A DNA stretch of 64,000 bases from CAVSJR01 sp963728285 (GTDB lineage: Bacteria > Actinomycetota > UBA4738 > HRBIN12). How positions within the stretch are numbered: the stretch's first letter is position 1; each line of letters begins with the position of its first letter. A program made the translations under genes and the position numbers. Below are positions 50,470 to 59,404 of this stretch, one piece after another. The notes beneath the pieces were generated by a model. It was not told the DNA's origin, ran no database searches, and was given only the letters and a program-made list of their open reading frames with translations. The stretch covers positions 310,001 through 374,000 of the forward strand of contig CAVSJR010000003.1 in assembly GCA_963728285.1 (NCBI GenBank). Reading direction: 5' to 3'.

Positions 50470-51141
50470 CGCGCGATCCTCCCGATCAGGGCGCGGACGA
50501 TGTCCAGGCCCTGACGGCCGCGGTGGACGAAGCCGCGAGGTCCTCGTCCCGTGGCGCGATGCCGCACGCCGGCCGGGACCTCGGCGACGCGGCCGCCGGC
50601 GCGAACGGCATCGATCGTCATCGCGGCCTCCACCCCGAAGCCGGCGGCCAGCGGGCGGCAGGCCGTCAGCATCCGGCCGGTGCAGGCGCGCTGCCCCGAC
50701 AGCGGCGCGGCGGCGCGGAACCCCGACGCCCGGCGTATGCCCCAGCCGGCGAAGCGTCGAACGAGCCCGAACCCGCCGCCGGCCTGCCGCGGAGGGATCG
50801 CGATCGCCAGATCGGCCCGGCCGGCGAGGACCTCCCGCAGGACCGGCTCGAGGCTCGCCGCGCTCGTCCCGAGGTCGGCGTCCGCGAGCAGCCAGACGTC
50901 GGCCGCCGACAGCCGCTCCAGCGCGCCCTCGAGGGCCCCTCCCTTCCCGCGCCGCCTGGGCGCTCGCAGCACCGTGGCGCCGGCCTCCAGAGCTCGCGAG
51001 GCGGTCTCATCGCGCCGACCCGTCGTCGGCGACGACCACGAGGGACACGGACGGGATCGACCGGAGCGCTCGGACCGTCGCTCCGATGTCGTCGGCCTCA
51101 TCGTTGGCGGCGACGAGGGCGACCACGCGCGGCTCCGTCAC
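50466..51141 (-). CDS. Family 2 glycosyltransferase, frameshifted
   Basis: About 224-aa GT2-fold protein. The corrected N-terminus reads RVVALVAANDEADDIGATVRAL then VVVADDGSRDETA, a GT-A nucleotide-sugar site. AADVWLLADADLGTS holds the DxD, and GFGVEAAMTIDAV is a typical acceptor-site region. There is no TM segment. An extra base at about 51015 gives a premature TGA after DDGS. GTG 51141 overlaps the mctB stop (GTGA). Next to a polyprenol-type transferase, it probably acts in envelope glycan or glycolipid synthesis. Confidence 0.78.
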
Positions 51142-52061
51142 GCGCCGGGTTCCAGGGGCGGGAAGATATCGGCGGCCTCGAGCCCGTAGTCCCCTCCCTC
51201 GCCGAACTCCAGCAGGCGTTGCAGGCCCAGGTCCAGCGCGACCTGCCCCATTCCCAGATCCACATCGTCGACCGTGACGAACTGCCGATCCTCCAACAGG
51301 TTCGATCCGCGGAGCTCGCGCACGAACTCCGGCTGGGAACCCGTCCCCTCGGCGGCCGCGACGTCCAGCCTCTGGGCGGCGACGAGCTCCTCCACGAGCG
51401 GCACGAGGAAGTCGGAGGGACGCGGCAACTGGTCCTGCTGGCCTCCGTGGACGACGACGACCGACTGGTTCGCGCCTCCGACCTCCTCCGGCGCGGCGCT
51501 GCCCAGCAGATCGGTGACGAAGCCGGCATCCTGGAGCCGCCCGAGGATGTCGTCGGGCGGTTGATCCGCCCGCGCCAGGCGGCGAGCGAGCGCTGCCGCG
51601 GCCTTCTCCTGGAGGACCCGCGAGGACGTGGCCGCGGGAGCGCCGATCGCGGCCGCGAGCGCGTTCCGGGTCGGGGGGGTCGACGCGCCCATGCGCGGAT
51701 CGATCCTGAGCGCCGCGACGACATCCGCGTCGGCGGCCCTGAGGGCGTCGATGACGCGATCGGACAGGCCGTCGTCGATGGCCCCCTGATCGGTGATCAC
51801 CACCACCTGGCGGCCGACCAGCCGTCCCCGGACGAGCACGGGAAGCACGGCGTCGCTGTACTCGTTGAGCTTGTCGAGCTGCACCCGCTGCTCGGTCGCC
51901 TGGCCCCGCAGGTCGTTCAGATCCGCCTGCAGCCGGTCGGTCTGTGCCTGCAGGCCGTCCACGAGGCTCTGCTCCAGCACCGTGCTCCCGGCGAGCACGC
52001 CGAGCCCGAGCGCGAGGAAGATGGCGACGATCGTGATCAGGAAGTAGCGAAACGAGATCAT
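51138..52061 (-). CDS. mctB: MctB family protein (DUF3186), putative copper transporter
   Basis: 307-aa protein. An N-terminal TM helix (SFRYFLITIVAIFLALGLGVLAG, in pieces; residues about 3-25) is followed by a coiled coil (VDGLQAQTDRLQADLNDLRG) and a Rossmann-like extracytoplasmic domain. In M. tuberculosis the homologue Rv1698 forms an outer-membrane pore and exports copper; in most actinobacteria the role is less sure. It lies between steA and the pyrG side, exactly as in Mycobacterium, except for the two glycosyltransferase-type genes inserted here. Confidence 0.85.
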   Translation of the reverse strand: MISFRYFLITIVAIFLALGLGVLAGSTVLEQSLVDGLQAQTDRLQADLNDLRGQATEQRVQLDKLNEYSDAVLPVLVRGRLVGRQVVVITDQGAIDDGLSDRVIDALRAADADVVAALRIDPRMGASTPPTRNALAAAIGAPAATSSRVLQEKAAAALARRLARADQPPDDILGRLQDAGFVTDLLGSAAPEEVGGANQSVVVVHGGQQDQLPRPSDFLVPLVEELVAAQRLDVAAAEGTGSQPEFVRELRGSNLLEDRQFVTVDDVDLGMGQVALDLGLQRLLEFGEGGDYGLEAADIFPPLEPGA

Positions 52062-52065
52062 TCGC

Positions 52066-53271
52066 TCAGAGGATTCCGCGCACGTCGAACAGCCATTGCC
52101 GGGCCTGTTCGAACAGTTGAACGACGTAGAGCCGCAGCGGAGGCGAGGCGAGGATCACCATCGCCATGGCGAACACGGCCGATCCGACCAACAGCAGCGT
52201 GTCGCGGCCGCGGATGCGCCGGCTCCCGTACAACCGGGACACGCCCTTCGCGTCCATCAGGATCTCCCCGACGCGAAGCCGCACCAGGAACGTGCTCGCC
52301 ATGCCCTCCCGCCCCTTGTCGAGGAACTCGCGCAGGTTGCCGTGGGTGCCCACCGCGACGATGAGCTCGGCGCCCTGCTCGTGCGCGAGGAGGAACGCGA
52401 GATCCTCGCTGGTGCCGAGGGCCTCCACGACCGTATACGGGACGCCGAGATCGTCGAGCCGGGGCTGACCCGGCGCGCGGCCGTCGGCGTAGGCGTGCAG
52501 GACGACCTCGGTGGGCATGCGCCGCCCGGCGGGGAGCGCGCGCTCGAGCGCCTCGTCGGAGACGCTGTCCATGTCGCCGACGATGAGGTCGGGAACATAC
52601 CCCTCGTCCAGCAGCGCATCCGCCCCGCCGTCCACCCCAACGAGCACGGGACGCGCATCACGGATGTACGGGCGCAGGGCGGACAGATCCTCCCGATAGC
52701 TGTATCCGCGGACGACGACGAGCACGGGGCGGCCGGCGATCGAGTGGCGGAGCGCCGGAAGGCCGGTGCCCCCGAACAGCAGGTCTCGCTCCCTCCGCAT
52801 GAAATCGACGGTGTTGCGGGCGAAATTGTCGAACTGCTCCCCCAGGGCGCGGTTGGCCCCCTCCATGTCCCCGAGCACGGAATCGCGATCCTGGCGGACG
52901 CCGATCCCCACCAGCGAGTCCCCCGCGTACACGCGGTCGCCGTCGACGCGCAGGGGCTGCCCGTCGCGAACCTTCTGCAGCAGCATCGGCCCGACCCCGT
53001 CGACGAGCGGGATGCCCGCCTCGACCAGGATCAGCGGGCCGAGATTGGGGTAGCGCCCGCTGATCGACCGGGCACCGTTCACCACGGCCGCCACGCCGGC
53101 GCCGATGAGGTTCTCCGCCGAGACCCGGTCGAGATCCTCATGCAGGATCACGGCGATGTCGCCCGGCTGCGCCCGCTGGACGAGGTCCTTCGTCCTTCGA
53201 TCGACGCGGGCCGTGCCGCTCTCGGGATGCCGGCGGCGGAGCGGTCCGCGCAGCAGGCTCCTCGATCTCAA
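52066..53271 (-). CDS. steA: SteA-like cytokinetic ring protein
   Basis: 401-aa protein with a central thiamin-pyrophosphokinase-like fold: VLVGVDGGADALLDEG then PDLIVGDMDSVSDEAL, and a C-terminal TM segment (DTLLLVGSAVFAMAMVILA). The N-terminal part has RRTKDLVQRAQPGDIAVILHEDLDRV (in pieces), typical of actinobacterial SteA. SteA with SteB takes part in cell separation in Corynebacterium; the equivalent partner here could be the adjacent mctB-like protein. The start is uncertain: TTG 53271 is the only plausible codon. Confidence 0.85.
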   Translation of the reverse strand: MRSRSLLRGPLRRRHPESGTARVDRRTKDLVQRAQPGDIAVILHEDLDRVSAENLIGAGVAAVVNGARSISGRYPNLGPLILVEAGIPLVDGVGPMLLQKVRDGQPLRVDGDRVYAGDSLVGIGVRQDRDSVLGDMEGANRALGEQFDNFARNTVDFMRRERDLLFGGTGLPALRHSIAGRPVLVVVRGYSYREDLSALRPYIRDARPVLVGVDGGADALLDEGYVPDLIVGDMDSVSDEALERALPAGRRMPTEVVLHAYADGRAPGQPRLDDLGVPYTVVEALGTSEDLAFLLAHEQGAELIVAVGTHGNLREFLDKGREGMASTFLVRLRVGEILMDAKGVSRLYGSRRIRGRDTLLLVGSAVFAMAMVILASPPLRLYVVQLFEQARQWLFDVRGIL

Positions 53272-53396
53272 CGTGGACGTGCGCTCGCCTCCGTCGCCGG
53301 GACCTCCGCGCAGATGCGCAGGTCGTAGGGCGCAAGCCTAGCGAACCGCGCCGTCCGAGCACGCGCCGGCTCGACCCGGCGCCGCTCCGGGGCTCG

Positions 53397-55052
53397 CTAC
53401 CGGACGCTGGCCTTGTCCTTCGAGGCCTCGGAGAGCAACTCCTCCGCATGGCTCGCCGCGCGCTCGCTTCCCGGAAGCCCGGAGAGCATTCGCGACAGCT
53501 CGGCCAATCGGTCCGCATCCTCCAGGACCCCGACCGTCGCCGTCCCCTCGAGCTTCTCGACCCGGATGTGCCGGTCGGCGAAGGAGGCGATCTGCGGCAG
53601 GTGCGTGACGACGAGCACCTGGCGGGAGCCGGCGAGGCGCGCGAGGCGGCGACCGACGGCGACCCCGGCCCTCCCGCCGATGCCCGCATCCACCTCGTCG
53701 AAGACGAGCGTCGGGATCTCGTCGAGATCGGCGAGCACGCTTCGGCAGGCCAGCATCACGCGCGAGAGCTCCCCGCCCGAGCCGGTTCGCGCGAGCGAGA
53801 GCGCGTCCCCTCCGGCGACGGCCGAGAACCGCAGCTCCACCCGCTCCGCCCCGTTGGCCCCCGGCTCCTCCAGCGGCTCGAGCGCCACCCGGATGGAGGC
53901 GCCCTCCATCCCGAGCTCCCGCAGCTCCACCTCCAGCGCCTTCGACAGCTCGGGCGCGCCCCGCTGCCTGCCGGCCGACACGCTTCGTGCGAGCTCGTCC
54001 AGGCGGCGCCGGAGGTCCTCGGCCTCCGCCTCCAGGCCCGCCCGCTCGTCCTGGGTGCCGGCGAGCGCCTCGAGGCGCGTCCGGGCCGTCCCGAGGAACG
54101 CGAGGATCTCGGCCTCGTCGTCGCCGTACTTGCGTTGGAGATCCGTCAAGACGCGAAGGCGTGCGCGGACGGCCTCGAGACGGTCCGGATCGGGCTGCGC
54201 CGCCTCGGCGTGCACGCGAACCTCGCGCGCGAGCTCGGCGCCCTCCTCGGCGAGCGCGGCCATGCGGGCGGACAGGCCCTCGGCCTCTCGATCCATCGAC
54301 GCCGCGTGCGCGAGATCCGATGCCGCGGTCCGGAGGGCGTCCACGCCGCCTCCCTCGACCGAAAGCGTCGCGGCGGCGGAGGCCGCGAGCTCGGCGATGC
54401 GTTCGGCGTTGCCGAGCCGATCCTCCTCCGCCCGCAGGTCCCCGAGCTCGCCCGGCTCGACCCCCGCGTCCTCGATCTCCCTTGCCTGATAGGAGAGAAG
54501 ATCCAGCTCTCGCTCGCGATCCCGGGCGACGTCGGCCAGCTCGCCCAGCCGCGTTCGACATGCCGTCAGCCGCGCGTAGGCGCGCCGGTACGCGGCGAGC
54601 TCCTGCAGGTGATCCTCCCCGACGAACCTGTCCAGGAAGGCGACGTGCGCGGCGGGGCGAAGCAGGCCCAGTCCCGAATGCTGGCCGTGGACCTCGATGA
54701 GCTCGGGACCGATCGCGGCCAGGGCGGCGACCGTCGCGATCTGCCCGCCGATCCTCACGGAGCTCTTTCCATCCGCGCCGATCGAGCGGGCGAGGACGAG
54801 CTCCCCGTCCTCCACCCATTCTCCGGCGGACGCCGGCAACGGCCCATCGAACCGGGCTTGCACCCGCGCGGCTCGCGCGCCGGGGCGGACGAGGGAGGAC
54901 GCTCCTCGCTGGCCGAGCGCCAGTGCCAGGCCGACGGTCACCATGGTCTTGCCCGCGCCCGTCTCGCCGGTGAGCACGTTGAGGCCCGGGTCCAGCTCCA
55001 GGTCGAGGTCGTCGATCACTCCGAGGCCGCTGATGTGAAGCTCCCGGAGCAC
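53397..55052 (-). CDS. recN: DNA repair protein RecN
   Basis: 551-aa SMC-like ATPase for double-strand break repair. Walker A is LTGETGAGKT (about residues 28-37). Two long coiled-coil arms rich in Glu, Arg and Ala enclose a short hinge. The C-terminal signature is RTGSGGELSRVMLACRS, then Walker B PTLVFDEVDAGIGG and VVTHLPQIASFAD. GTG 55052 is preceded at 6 nt by TAGGAT, which overlaps the nadK stop, so recN can be transcribed separately from nadK, as suits a damage-response gene. No SOS box was seen. Confidence 0.95.
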   Translation of the reverse strand: MLRELHISGLGVIDDLDLELDPGLNVLTGETGAGKTMVTVGLALALGQRGASSLVRPGARAARVQARFDGPLPASAGEWVEDGELVLARSIGADGKSSVRIGGQIATVAALAAIGPELIEVHGQHSGLGLLRPAAHVAFLDRFVGEDHLQELAAYRRAYARLTACRTRLGELADVARDRERELDLLSYQAREIEDAGVEPGELGDLRAEEDRLGNAERIAELAASAAATLSVEGGGVDALRTAASDLAHAASMDREAEGLSARMAALAEEGAELAREVRVHAEAAQPDPDRLEAVRARLRVLTDLQRKYGDDEAEILAFLGTARTRLEALAGTQDERAGLEAEAEDLRRRLDELARSVSAGRQRGAPELSKALEVELRELGMEGASIRVALEPLEEPGANGAERVELRFSAVAGGDALSLARTGSGGELSRVMLACRSVLADLDEIPTLVFDEVDAGIGGRAGVAVGRRLARLAGSRQVLVVTHLPQIASFADRHIRVEKLEGTATVGVLEDADRLAELSRMLSGLPGSERAASHAEELLSEASKDKASVR

Positions 55053-55058
55053 GCGCCG

Positions 55059-55064
55059 ATCCTA
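55059..55064 (-). promoter_or_regulatory. -10 box TAGGAT for recN, overlapping the nadK stop
   Basis: Reverse-strand TAGGAT (55064-55059) includes the TAG stop of nadK and ends 6 nt before recN GTG 55052. Confidence 0.4.
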
Positions 55065-55928
55065 GTCCTCGACGCCGTCGTCGGGGTGGCCGGGAAGCTC
55101 GAACTTCTCCCTCACGAGGTTCAGGAAGTCCGACGCGTCGTCGTGGCGAACCAGGCGCGCCGGGCGCGGTGCTCGCCCGATCCGTACGCGACCGCCGACG
55201 GGAAGGTCGATCGCCTCACGACCGTCGGCGGACAGGACGCCGGCGACCTCGCCCACCACCTCGAGCTCGACGTGTTGCAACGCCTCGAGCACGAACGAGC
55301 GATCGAACACCATGTGGGGTGCGACGGGCGTCAGGATGAGCGCGGGGATCGTCGGAACGACGATCGGCCCGTGAGCCGAGAACGAGTAGGCCGTGGATCC
55401 CGTCGGCGTCGCGACGATGACGCCGTCGGCGGAGAACGTCGTCACGTACGTCCCGTCCACGAAGGCAGCCAGCCGAATGAGCCGATGTCGCGCTCCCTTC
55501 TCCACCATGATCTCGTTGAGCGCCCACTGCGGCTCGAAGGACGCCGCGCCGTCCGGCTCCGCGAGCACGGCGAGCCGCTCGTCCACCCGGGCGGTCCCGT
55601 TCACCGCGCGCTCCAGGAGCTCCTGCGCCCCGTCGGGCTCGACCTCCGTGAGAAATCCCATTCGCCCGACCTTGACCCCGAGCACGGGACAGTCCGCCTC
55701 CCACGCCAGCCTGGCGGCCCGCAGCAGCGTGCCGTCGCCACCGACCGAGACGACGAGGTGCAGCCCGTCCGCGAACGCGCCCGCTCCCGCGGAGAGGGTC
55801 GCCCCGATCGCCTCGCCGACGAGCTCGCGCGTCTGCATTCCCTGCTCGTTGAGCCACTCGACGAGCAGGGACGCCGCCTTGATCGCCTCCTCGCGTCCCG
55901 CGTGCACGACGAAGCCGATCCGCTTCAT
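55062..55928 (-). CDS. nadK: NAD kinase
   Basis: 288-aa enzyme that phosphorylates NAD to NADP. The GGDGT motif is VVSVGGDGTLLRAARL (about residues 63-72), then GVKVGRMGFLTEV, NE in WALNEIMVEKG, and the diagnostic GVIVATPTGSTAYSFSAHGPIV. Length is normal. ATG 55928 overlaps the tlyA stop (ATGA). The tlyA-nadK-recN order is that of mycobacteria. Confidence 0.95.
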   Translation of the reverse strand: MKRIGFVVHAGREEAIKAASLLVEWLNEQGMQTRELVGEAIGATLSAGAGAFADGLHLVVSVGGDGTLLRAARLAWEADCPVLGVKVGRMGFLTEVEPDGAQELLERAVNGTARVDERLAVLAEPDGAASFEPQWALNEIMVEKGARHRLIRLAAFVDGTYVTTFSADGVIVATPTGSTAYSFSAHGPIVVPTIPALILTPVAPHMVFDRSFVLEALQHVELEVVGEVAGVLSADGREAIDLPVGGRVRIGRAPRPARLVRHDDASDFLNLVREKFELPGHPDDGVED

Positions 55929-56741
55929 GACTCGCCGCCCATCTCCGTCGCCGTCGCGATCGCCGCCTCCGCGCCGAGATGCCCGATGCCCGCCCGGCTC
56001 GCTCCCCGCTCGGTGCCGGCGACGAGGAGGAACTCCACGTTCCCGGCGGGCCCGAGCAGCGGAGAGGGGATCAGCCCCCGTGGCTCCAGCCCCGCCGAAC
56101 GGCACGCCCCGGTCACATCCTCGAGCACGCTCCGCCAGACCGCGCGGTCACGAACCACCCCGCCCACCGGAACATCGCGTCGCGGCGCCTCGAACTGCGG
56201 CTTCACGAGCATCACGAACGTCGCCCGATCGGCGGCGACCCGCGTGAGCGGGGGGATCGCCGTCCGCAGGGAGATGAACGAGAGGTCCGCGACCACGACC
56301 GTTGGACGGAACGGGAGCGAGTCGGGGCGAAGGTCGCGCACGTTCGTCCGTTCGAGGACGTGGACGCGCGGGTCGCTGCGGAGCGACCACGCGAGATCGC
56401 CGTATCCGACGTCGACGGCGATCACCCGTGCGGCGCCGTGTCGAAGGAGGCAGTCGGTGAAGCCGCCCGTCGACGCGCCCGCGTCGAGCGCATCCGCGCC
56501 CGCGACATCGACGGCGAAGTGCGCCAGTGCCGCCTCGAGCTTCTCGCCCCCCCGAGAGACATACGGATCGTCTTTCGCCGACGCGGTCGACGGGCTCATC
56601 CGACGCGACCATCGACGCGGCGTTGCGCACGGGGCTGCCCCGCACGGTGACGAGGCCGCCGCGCACCGCCCTCAGGGCGTCCTCGCGATCGGTGGCCAGA
56701 CCCCGGCGCAGGAGCTCGTCATCGAGGCGGCGGCGGGCCAC
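55925..56741 (-). CDS. tlyA: TlyA-type rRNA 2'-O-methyltransferase, frameshifted
   Basis: Two-domain enzyme, about 271 aa when corrected. The N-terminal S4 domain is RRRLDDELLRRGLATDREDA, in pieces, and the methyltransferase has DAGASTGGFTDCLL for SAM, then VVVADLSFISL with the catalytic region and FVMLVKPQFEA. TlyA methylates 16S and 23S rRNA and sets capreomycin susceptibility in mycobacteria. One extra base at about 56588 splits it after ASDEPV; the next frame reads TASAKDDPYVSRGGEKL. GTG 56741 start. Its stop overlaps nadK. Confidence 0.9.
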
Positions 56742-56747
56742 CCGCGT

Positions 56748-57233
56748 TCAGCTCCCGCGGGTCGGTTCCGAACCGCCACGCGTGCCGGGAGGCTCCGTGG
56801 GGGTCGTCGGCCTCGCCGTGGGCTTGGTCGCGGGAGTGCTTCCCGCCGACGTCGCGCCCTTCGCGGTCGCGCGGTTCGCGGCCGTGCGTTTGGCGGCGGT
56901 GGCCTTGGCGGCCGTGGATTTGGCCGACGTGCGCTTGGCCGGGGTCCGTTTCGACGCCGTGCGCTCCAGCACCGCGACGCGGCGCTTCAGCGCCTCGTAG
57001 TCGTCCTTCGTCGGGACGCCCATCGCCGAGAGCTGGGCGGCCACCTCTCGCTGGACGAGGGCTCGCACCCGCTCCCGATTCCGCTGCGACCAGTCGACGA
57101 GCTCCTGCGCGGCCTTCGCAACCTGCTCACGCCCCTCGCCGCTCGCCATCTGTTTCGCGAGCTCCTGCGCGCGAGCGGGGGAAATCCGATCCAGTGTCGC
57201 CTCCACGAACTGCAGGACGTCGGTGAGCTGCAT
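56748..57233 (-). CDS. Helical protein with a Lys/Ala-rich DNA-binding-like tail
   Basis: 161-aa protein. Residues about 1-85 are helical (QLTDVLQFVEATLDRISPAR, then QELVDWSQRNRERVRALVQREV, in pieces). Residues 95-130 repeat A-K-[RST]-x-A, like histone H1, HupB tails or the PhaF phasin tail. The Pro/Thr-rich end is disordered. The head resembles short phasin-like or DUF proteins near tlyA in actinobacteria. Nucleoid or granule binding is only an inference. A GGGGAGAGG site precedes ATG 57233. It is the first gene of the leftward run. Confidence 0.7.
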   Translation of the reverse strand: MQLTDVLQFVEATLDRISPARAQELAKQMASGEGREQVAKAAQELVDWSQRNRERVRALVQREVAAQLSAMGVPTKDDYEALKRRVAVLERTASKRTPAKRTSAKSTAAKATAAKRTAANRATAKGATSAGSTPATKPTARPTTPTEPPGTRGGSEPTRGS

Positions 57234-57373
57234 ACCCTCTCCCCTTCTCGCCCGGCACGCCGAGCCATACAGCGCGGCTCGCGGTCGGCTTCGCGCTCGA
57301 CCGACATCGCCGCGCGTTCCTGCGTGCAAGGATACCCCCTTCCCTTGCGGCGCCCCGGCCGTGAGGCCGCTGC

Positions 57374-57379
57374 TACGAT
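57374..57379 (+). promoter_or_regulatory. -10 box TACGAT for the rhomboid gene
   Basis: TACGAT ends 7 nt before GTG 57387, predicting a leaderless mRNA. Confidence 0.5.
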
Positions 57380-57386
57380 CGCCTCC

Positions 57387-58187
57387 GTGCTCCCGTTGCG
57401 GGACCGGAACCCCACGCTGCGAACGCCCTGGGTCACGATCGGGCTGATCGCGGCCAACATCCTGATCTTCGTGCTGTGGCAGCCCACCTTCGGTTCCGAG
57501 GGCGAGCGCGACGCCTTCTACTATTGCCACGCGCTGATCCCCTACGAGGTGACGCACGGCACAGATCTCGCGGATGGAGGAGCACCTGCCCGCGAGGCGA
57601 TCTCGCGGAGGTTCGGGGACCCAGAGAGCGGCCCGGACCTGCAAGGATTCCTGCTGCGTACGTGCGCGGGCAAGCAACCGTATCTGCCGCTGCTCGTGGC
57701 GATGTTCCTCCACGGGGGTTGGTTGCATCTCGCGGGCAACATGCTGTTCCTCTGGGTCTTCGGCAACAACGTCGAGGACCGGCTCGGGCGCCCCCTGTAC
57801 CTCGGCTTCTACCTCGTCGGCGGACTCGCCGCCACCGCGCTGCAGATCGCCTTCGGACCGAACTCCGTCGTGCCCAACGTGGGCGCGTCCGGGGCGATCG
57901 CCGCGATCCTCGGCGCCTATCTCGTCATGTATCCGCGTGCGCGCGTTCTCACGCTGGTGTTCTTCATCGCGCTCGTCGACCTTCCGGCCGCCGTCGTCCT
58001 CGGATCCTGGTTCGTCCTGCAATTGTTCAGCGGCGTCGGAGGGATCGGCGACGCCGTCAACACGGGCGTGGCCTACTGGGCTCACGTCGGAGGCTTCCTC
58101 GCCGGCGTGATCATGACCTACCTGCTGTATCCGAGGGGCCGCGCGCGGGTTCCGTCCCTGCGCCCCCCTCCGAGGCCCGACTTCTGA
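57387..58187 (+). CDS. Rhomboid family intramembrane serine protease
   Basis: 266-aa membrane protease with about six TM helices. The catalytic Ser is in NVGASGAIAAILGAY (about residue 173), the catalytic His is in YWAHVGGFLAGV, and HGGWLHLAGNMLFLWVFGNNVED (in pieces) holds the conserved HxxxN region. It cleaves TM helices within the membrane; substrates unknown. GTG 57387 is fixed by a -10 box 7 nt upstream. The gene is convergent with the HAD phosphatase. Confidence 0.92.
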   Translation: MLPLRDRNPTLRTPWVTIGLIAANILIFVLWQPTFGSEGERDAFYYCHALIPYEVTHGTDLADGGAPAREAISRRFGDPESGPDLQGFLLRTCAGKQPYLPLLVAMFLHGGWLHLAGNMLFLWVFGNNVEDRLGRPLYLGFYLVGGLAATALQIAFGPNSVVPNVGASGAIAAILGAYLVMYPRARVLTLVFFIALVDLPAAVVLGSWFVLQLFSGVGGIGDAVNTGVAYWAHVGGFLAGVIMTYLLYPRGRARVPSLRPPPRPDF

Positions 58188-58218
58188 GCCGGCTCGATAC
58201 GACCGCGGACGCTCGCGA

Positions 58219-59010
58219 TCATCCCGACGGCGGAGGCTCTTGGTGCAGCGCCGACAGATCCGCCCCGACGTAGGTCGGACGCACGTCCGCACCCTCGACG
58301 TCGGATCTCGAGGTGATCCCGGTGAGCACGAGCAGGGAATCCCATCCCAGCGCCGCGGCCCCCGCGATGTCGGTATCGAGCCGGTCGCCGATGACCAACG
58401 GCCGGCCTCCGCCCGCCCGCGCTCGCGCGGCGAGGAACATCGCCGGCCGCGGCTTGCCGACGACGTCCGCATCCGCGCCGGTCGTGACCGTCACGACGGA
58501 CAGCAGCGCTCCGGCGCCCGGCCACGCGCCGTCGTCCGCGGGAAAGGCCGCGTCGGCATTCGTCGCAACCAGTCGAGCGCCGCGCTCGACGAGCAACGCG
58601 GCTCGCCGGAGCCGCGCGTAGTCGGCGCTCCGATCCCATCCCACGACCACCACGTCGACCTCGTCTGGGTCCCCGTCGACGACCTCGATCCCGGCATCCG
58701 CAAGCGCATCACGTACCCCGCGTTCACCCACGACGAATGCGCGCGCGGCGCCGTCCCGACGCAGCAGGTCCGCCGTGGCCAGCGCCGACGTGACGACCTC
58801 GTCCGGGCTCGCGGCGATGCCGACGCGCCTCAGGCGCGCGGCCACCTCGTCCGGCGTGCGCGCGGAGTTGTTCGTCATGAACACGCGAGGCTTGCCCTCG
58901 GCCTGGAGGCGTTCGACCGCCTCCGGGGCGCCGGGAATCGCCTCCTCGCCTCGCATGAGCACCCCGTCGATATCGAAGAGGAAGGAGTCGTAGCGATCGG
59001 CGAGGAGCAC
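58219..59010 (-). CDS. HAD-superfamily phosphatase (NagD-like, class IIA)
   Basis: 263-aa HAD phosphatase. Motif I is LFDIDGVLMRG (about residues 11-21; DxD nucleophile), motif II is MTNNSARTP, motif III Lys is in VVGKPRPAMF, and motif IV is GDRLDTDIAGA. The cap type C2A and length fit NagD-like sugar-phosphate or nucleotide phosphatases. M. tuberculosis Rv1692, a glycerol-3-phosphate phosphatase, is the positional match. GTG 59010 gives MLLADRYDSF; the TPR gene ends 14 bp upstream. Confidence 0.9.
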   Translation of the reverse strand: MLLADRYDSFLFDIDGVLMRGEEAIPGAPEAVERLQAEGKPRVFMTNNSARTPDEVAARLRRVGIAASPDEVVTSALATADLLRRDGAARAFVVGERGVRDALADAGIEVVDGDPDEVDVVVVGWDRSADYARLRRAALLVERGARLVATNADAAFPADDGAWPGAGALLSVVTVTTGADADVVGKPRPAMFLAARARAGGGRPLVIGDRLDTDIAGAAALGWDSLLVLTGITSRSDVEGADVRPTYVGADLSALHQEPPPSG

Positions 59011-59024
59011 GTGAACGAACGGAC

Positions 59025-59399
59025 CTAGCCCGCGAGCCGGCGAAGCGCCTGCTCGTAGTCCTCGACCCCCGGGCGCATCGCCACCGCCAGCTTGAGGTGG
59101 CCGACGGCGCGCTGACGCTGACCCGTCCGCGCACACGCCAGCCCCAGGGCGAAGTGCGCGTAATCATCGGCCGGGTTCAGGGCGACCGCCTTGGCGAATT
59201 CGCGTCGAGCGCGGCGGGCGTCCCCGCTCATGAAGAGCGCACGGCCGAGCGCCTCGCGGATCGAGCCCTTCTCCGGCTCGAGCGCCTTCGCCCTCGACAG
59301 GTACATCACGGCCTGATGCGGATGACCGTCTCGGAGGAAGCGCGCCCCCTTCGAGTACAGGTCGTAGGCGGCCTGGTCGTCGGTGCGGCTGTTATACAC
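59025..59399 (-). CDS. Small tetratricopeptide-repeat protein
   Basis: 124-aa TPR protein of about three repeats: DLYSKGARFLRDGHPHQAVMYLSRAKALEPEKGSI, IREALGRALFMSGDARRARREFAKAVALNP and AHFALGLACARTGQRQRAVGHLKLAVAMRP (each in pieces). It is a scaffold with no enzymatic motif; Rv1691 is the likely counterpart. GTG 59399 is the only usable start and lies just 5 bp from the divergent DUF1015 start, so its promoter must lie inside that gene. It precedes the HAD phosphatase. Confidence 0.8.
   Translation of the reverse strand: MYNSRTDDQAAYDLYSKGARFLRDGHPHQAVMYLSRAKALEPEKGSIREALGRALFMSGDARRARREFAKAVALNPADDYAHFALGLACARTGQRQRAVGHLKLAVAMRPGVEDYEQALRRLAG
59393..59398 (+). promoter_or_regulatory. -10 box TATACA for the DUF1015 gene
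   Basis: TATACA (59393-59398) lies inside the first codons of the divergent TPR gene and ends 6 nt before GTG 59405. Confidence 0.45.
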
Positions 59400-59404
59400 A
59401 GGGG

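Noticed and set aside
53448..58187. A 1579-codon open frame on the + strand
   Set aside because: Its first 1300 codons are the antisense of recN, nadK and tlyA with Arg/His/Asp-rich shadow composition. Only the last 266 codons, from GTG 57387, are a gene (rhomboid).
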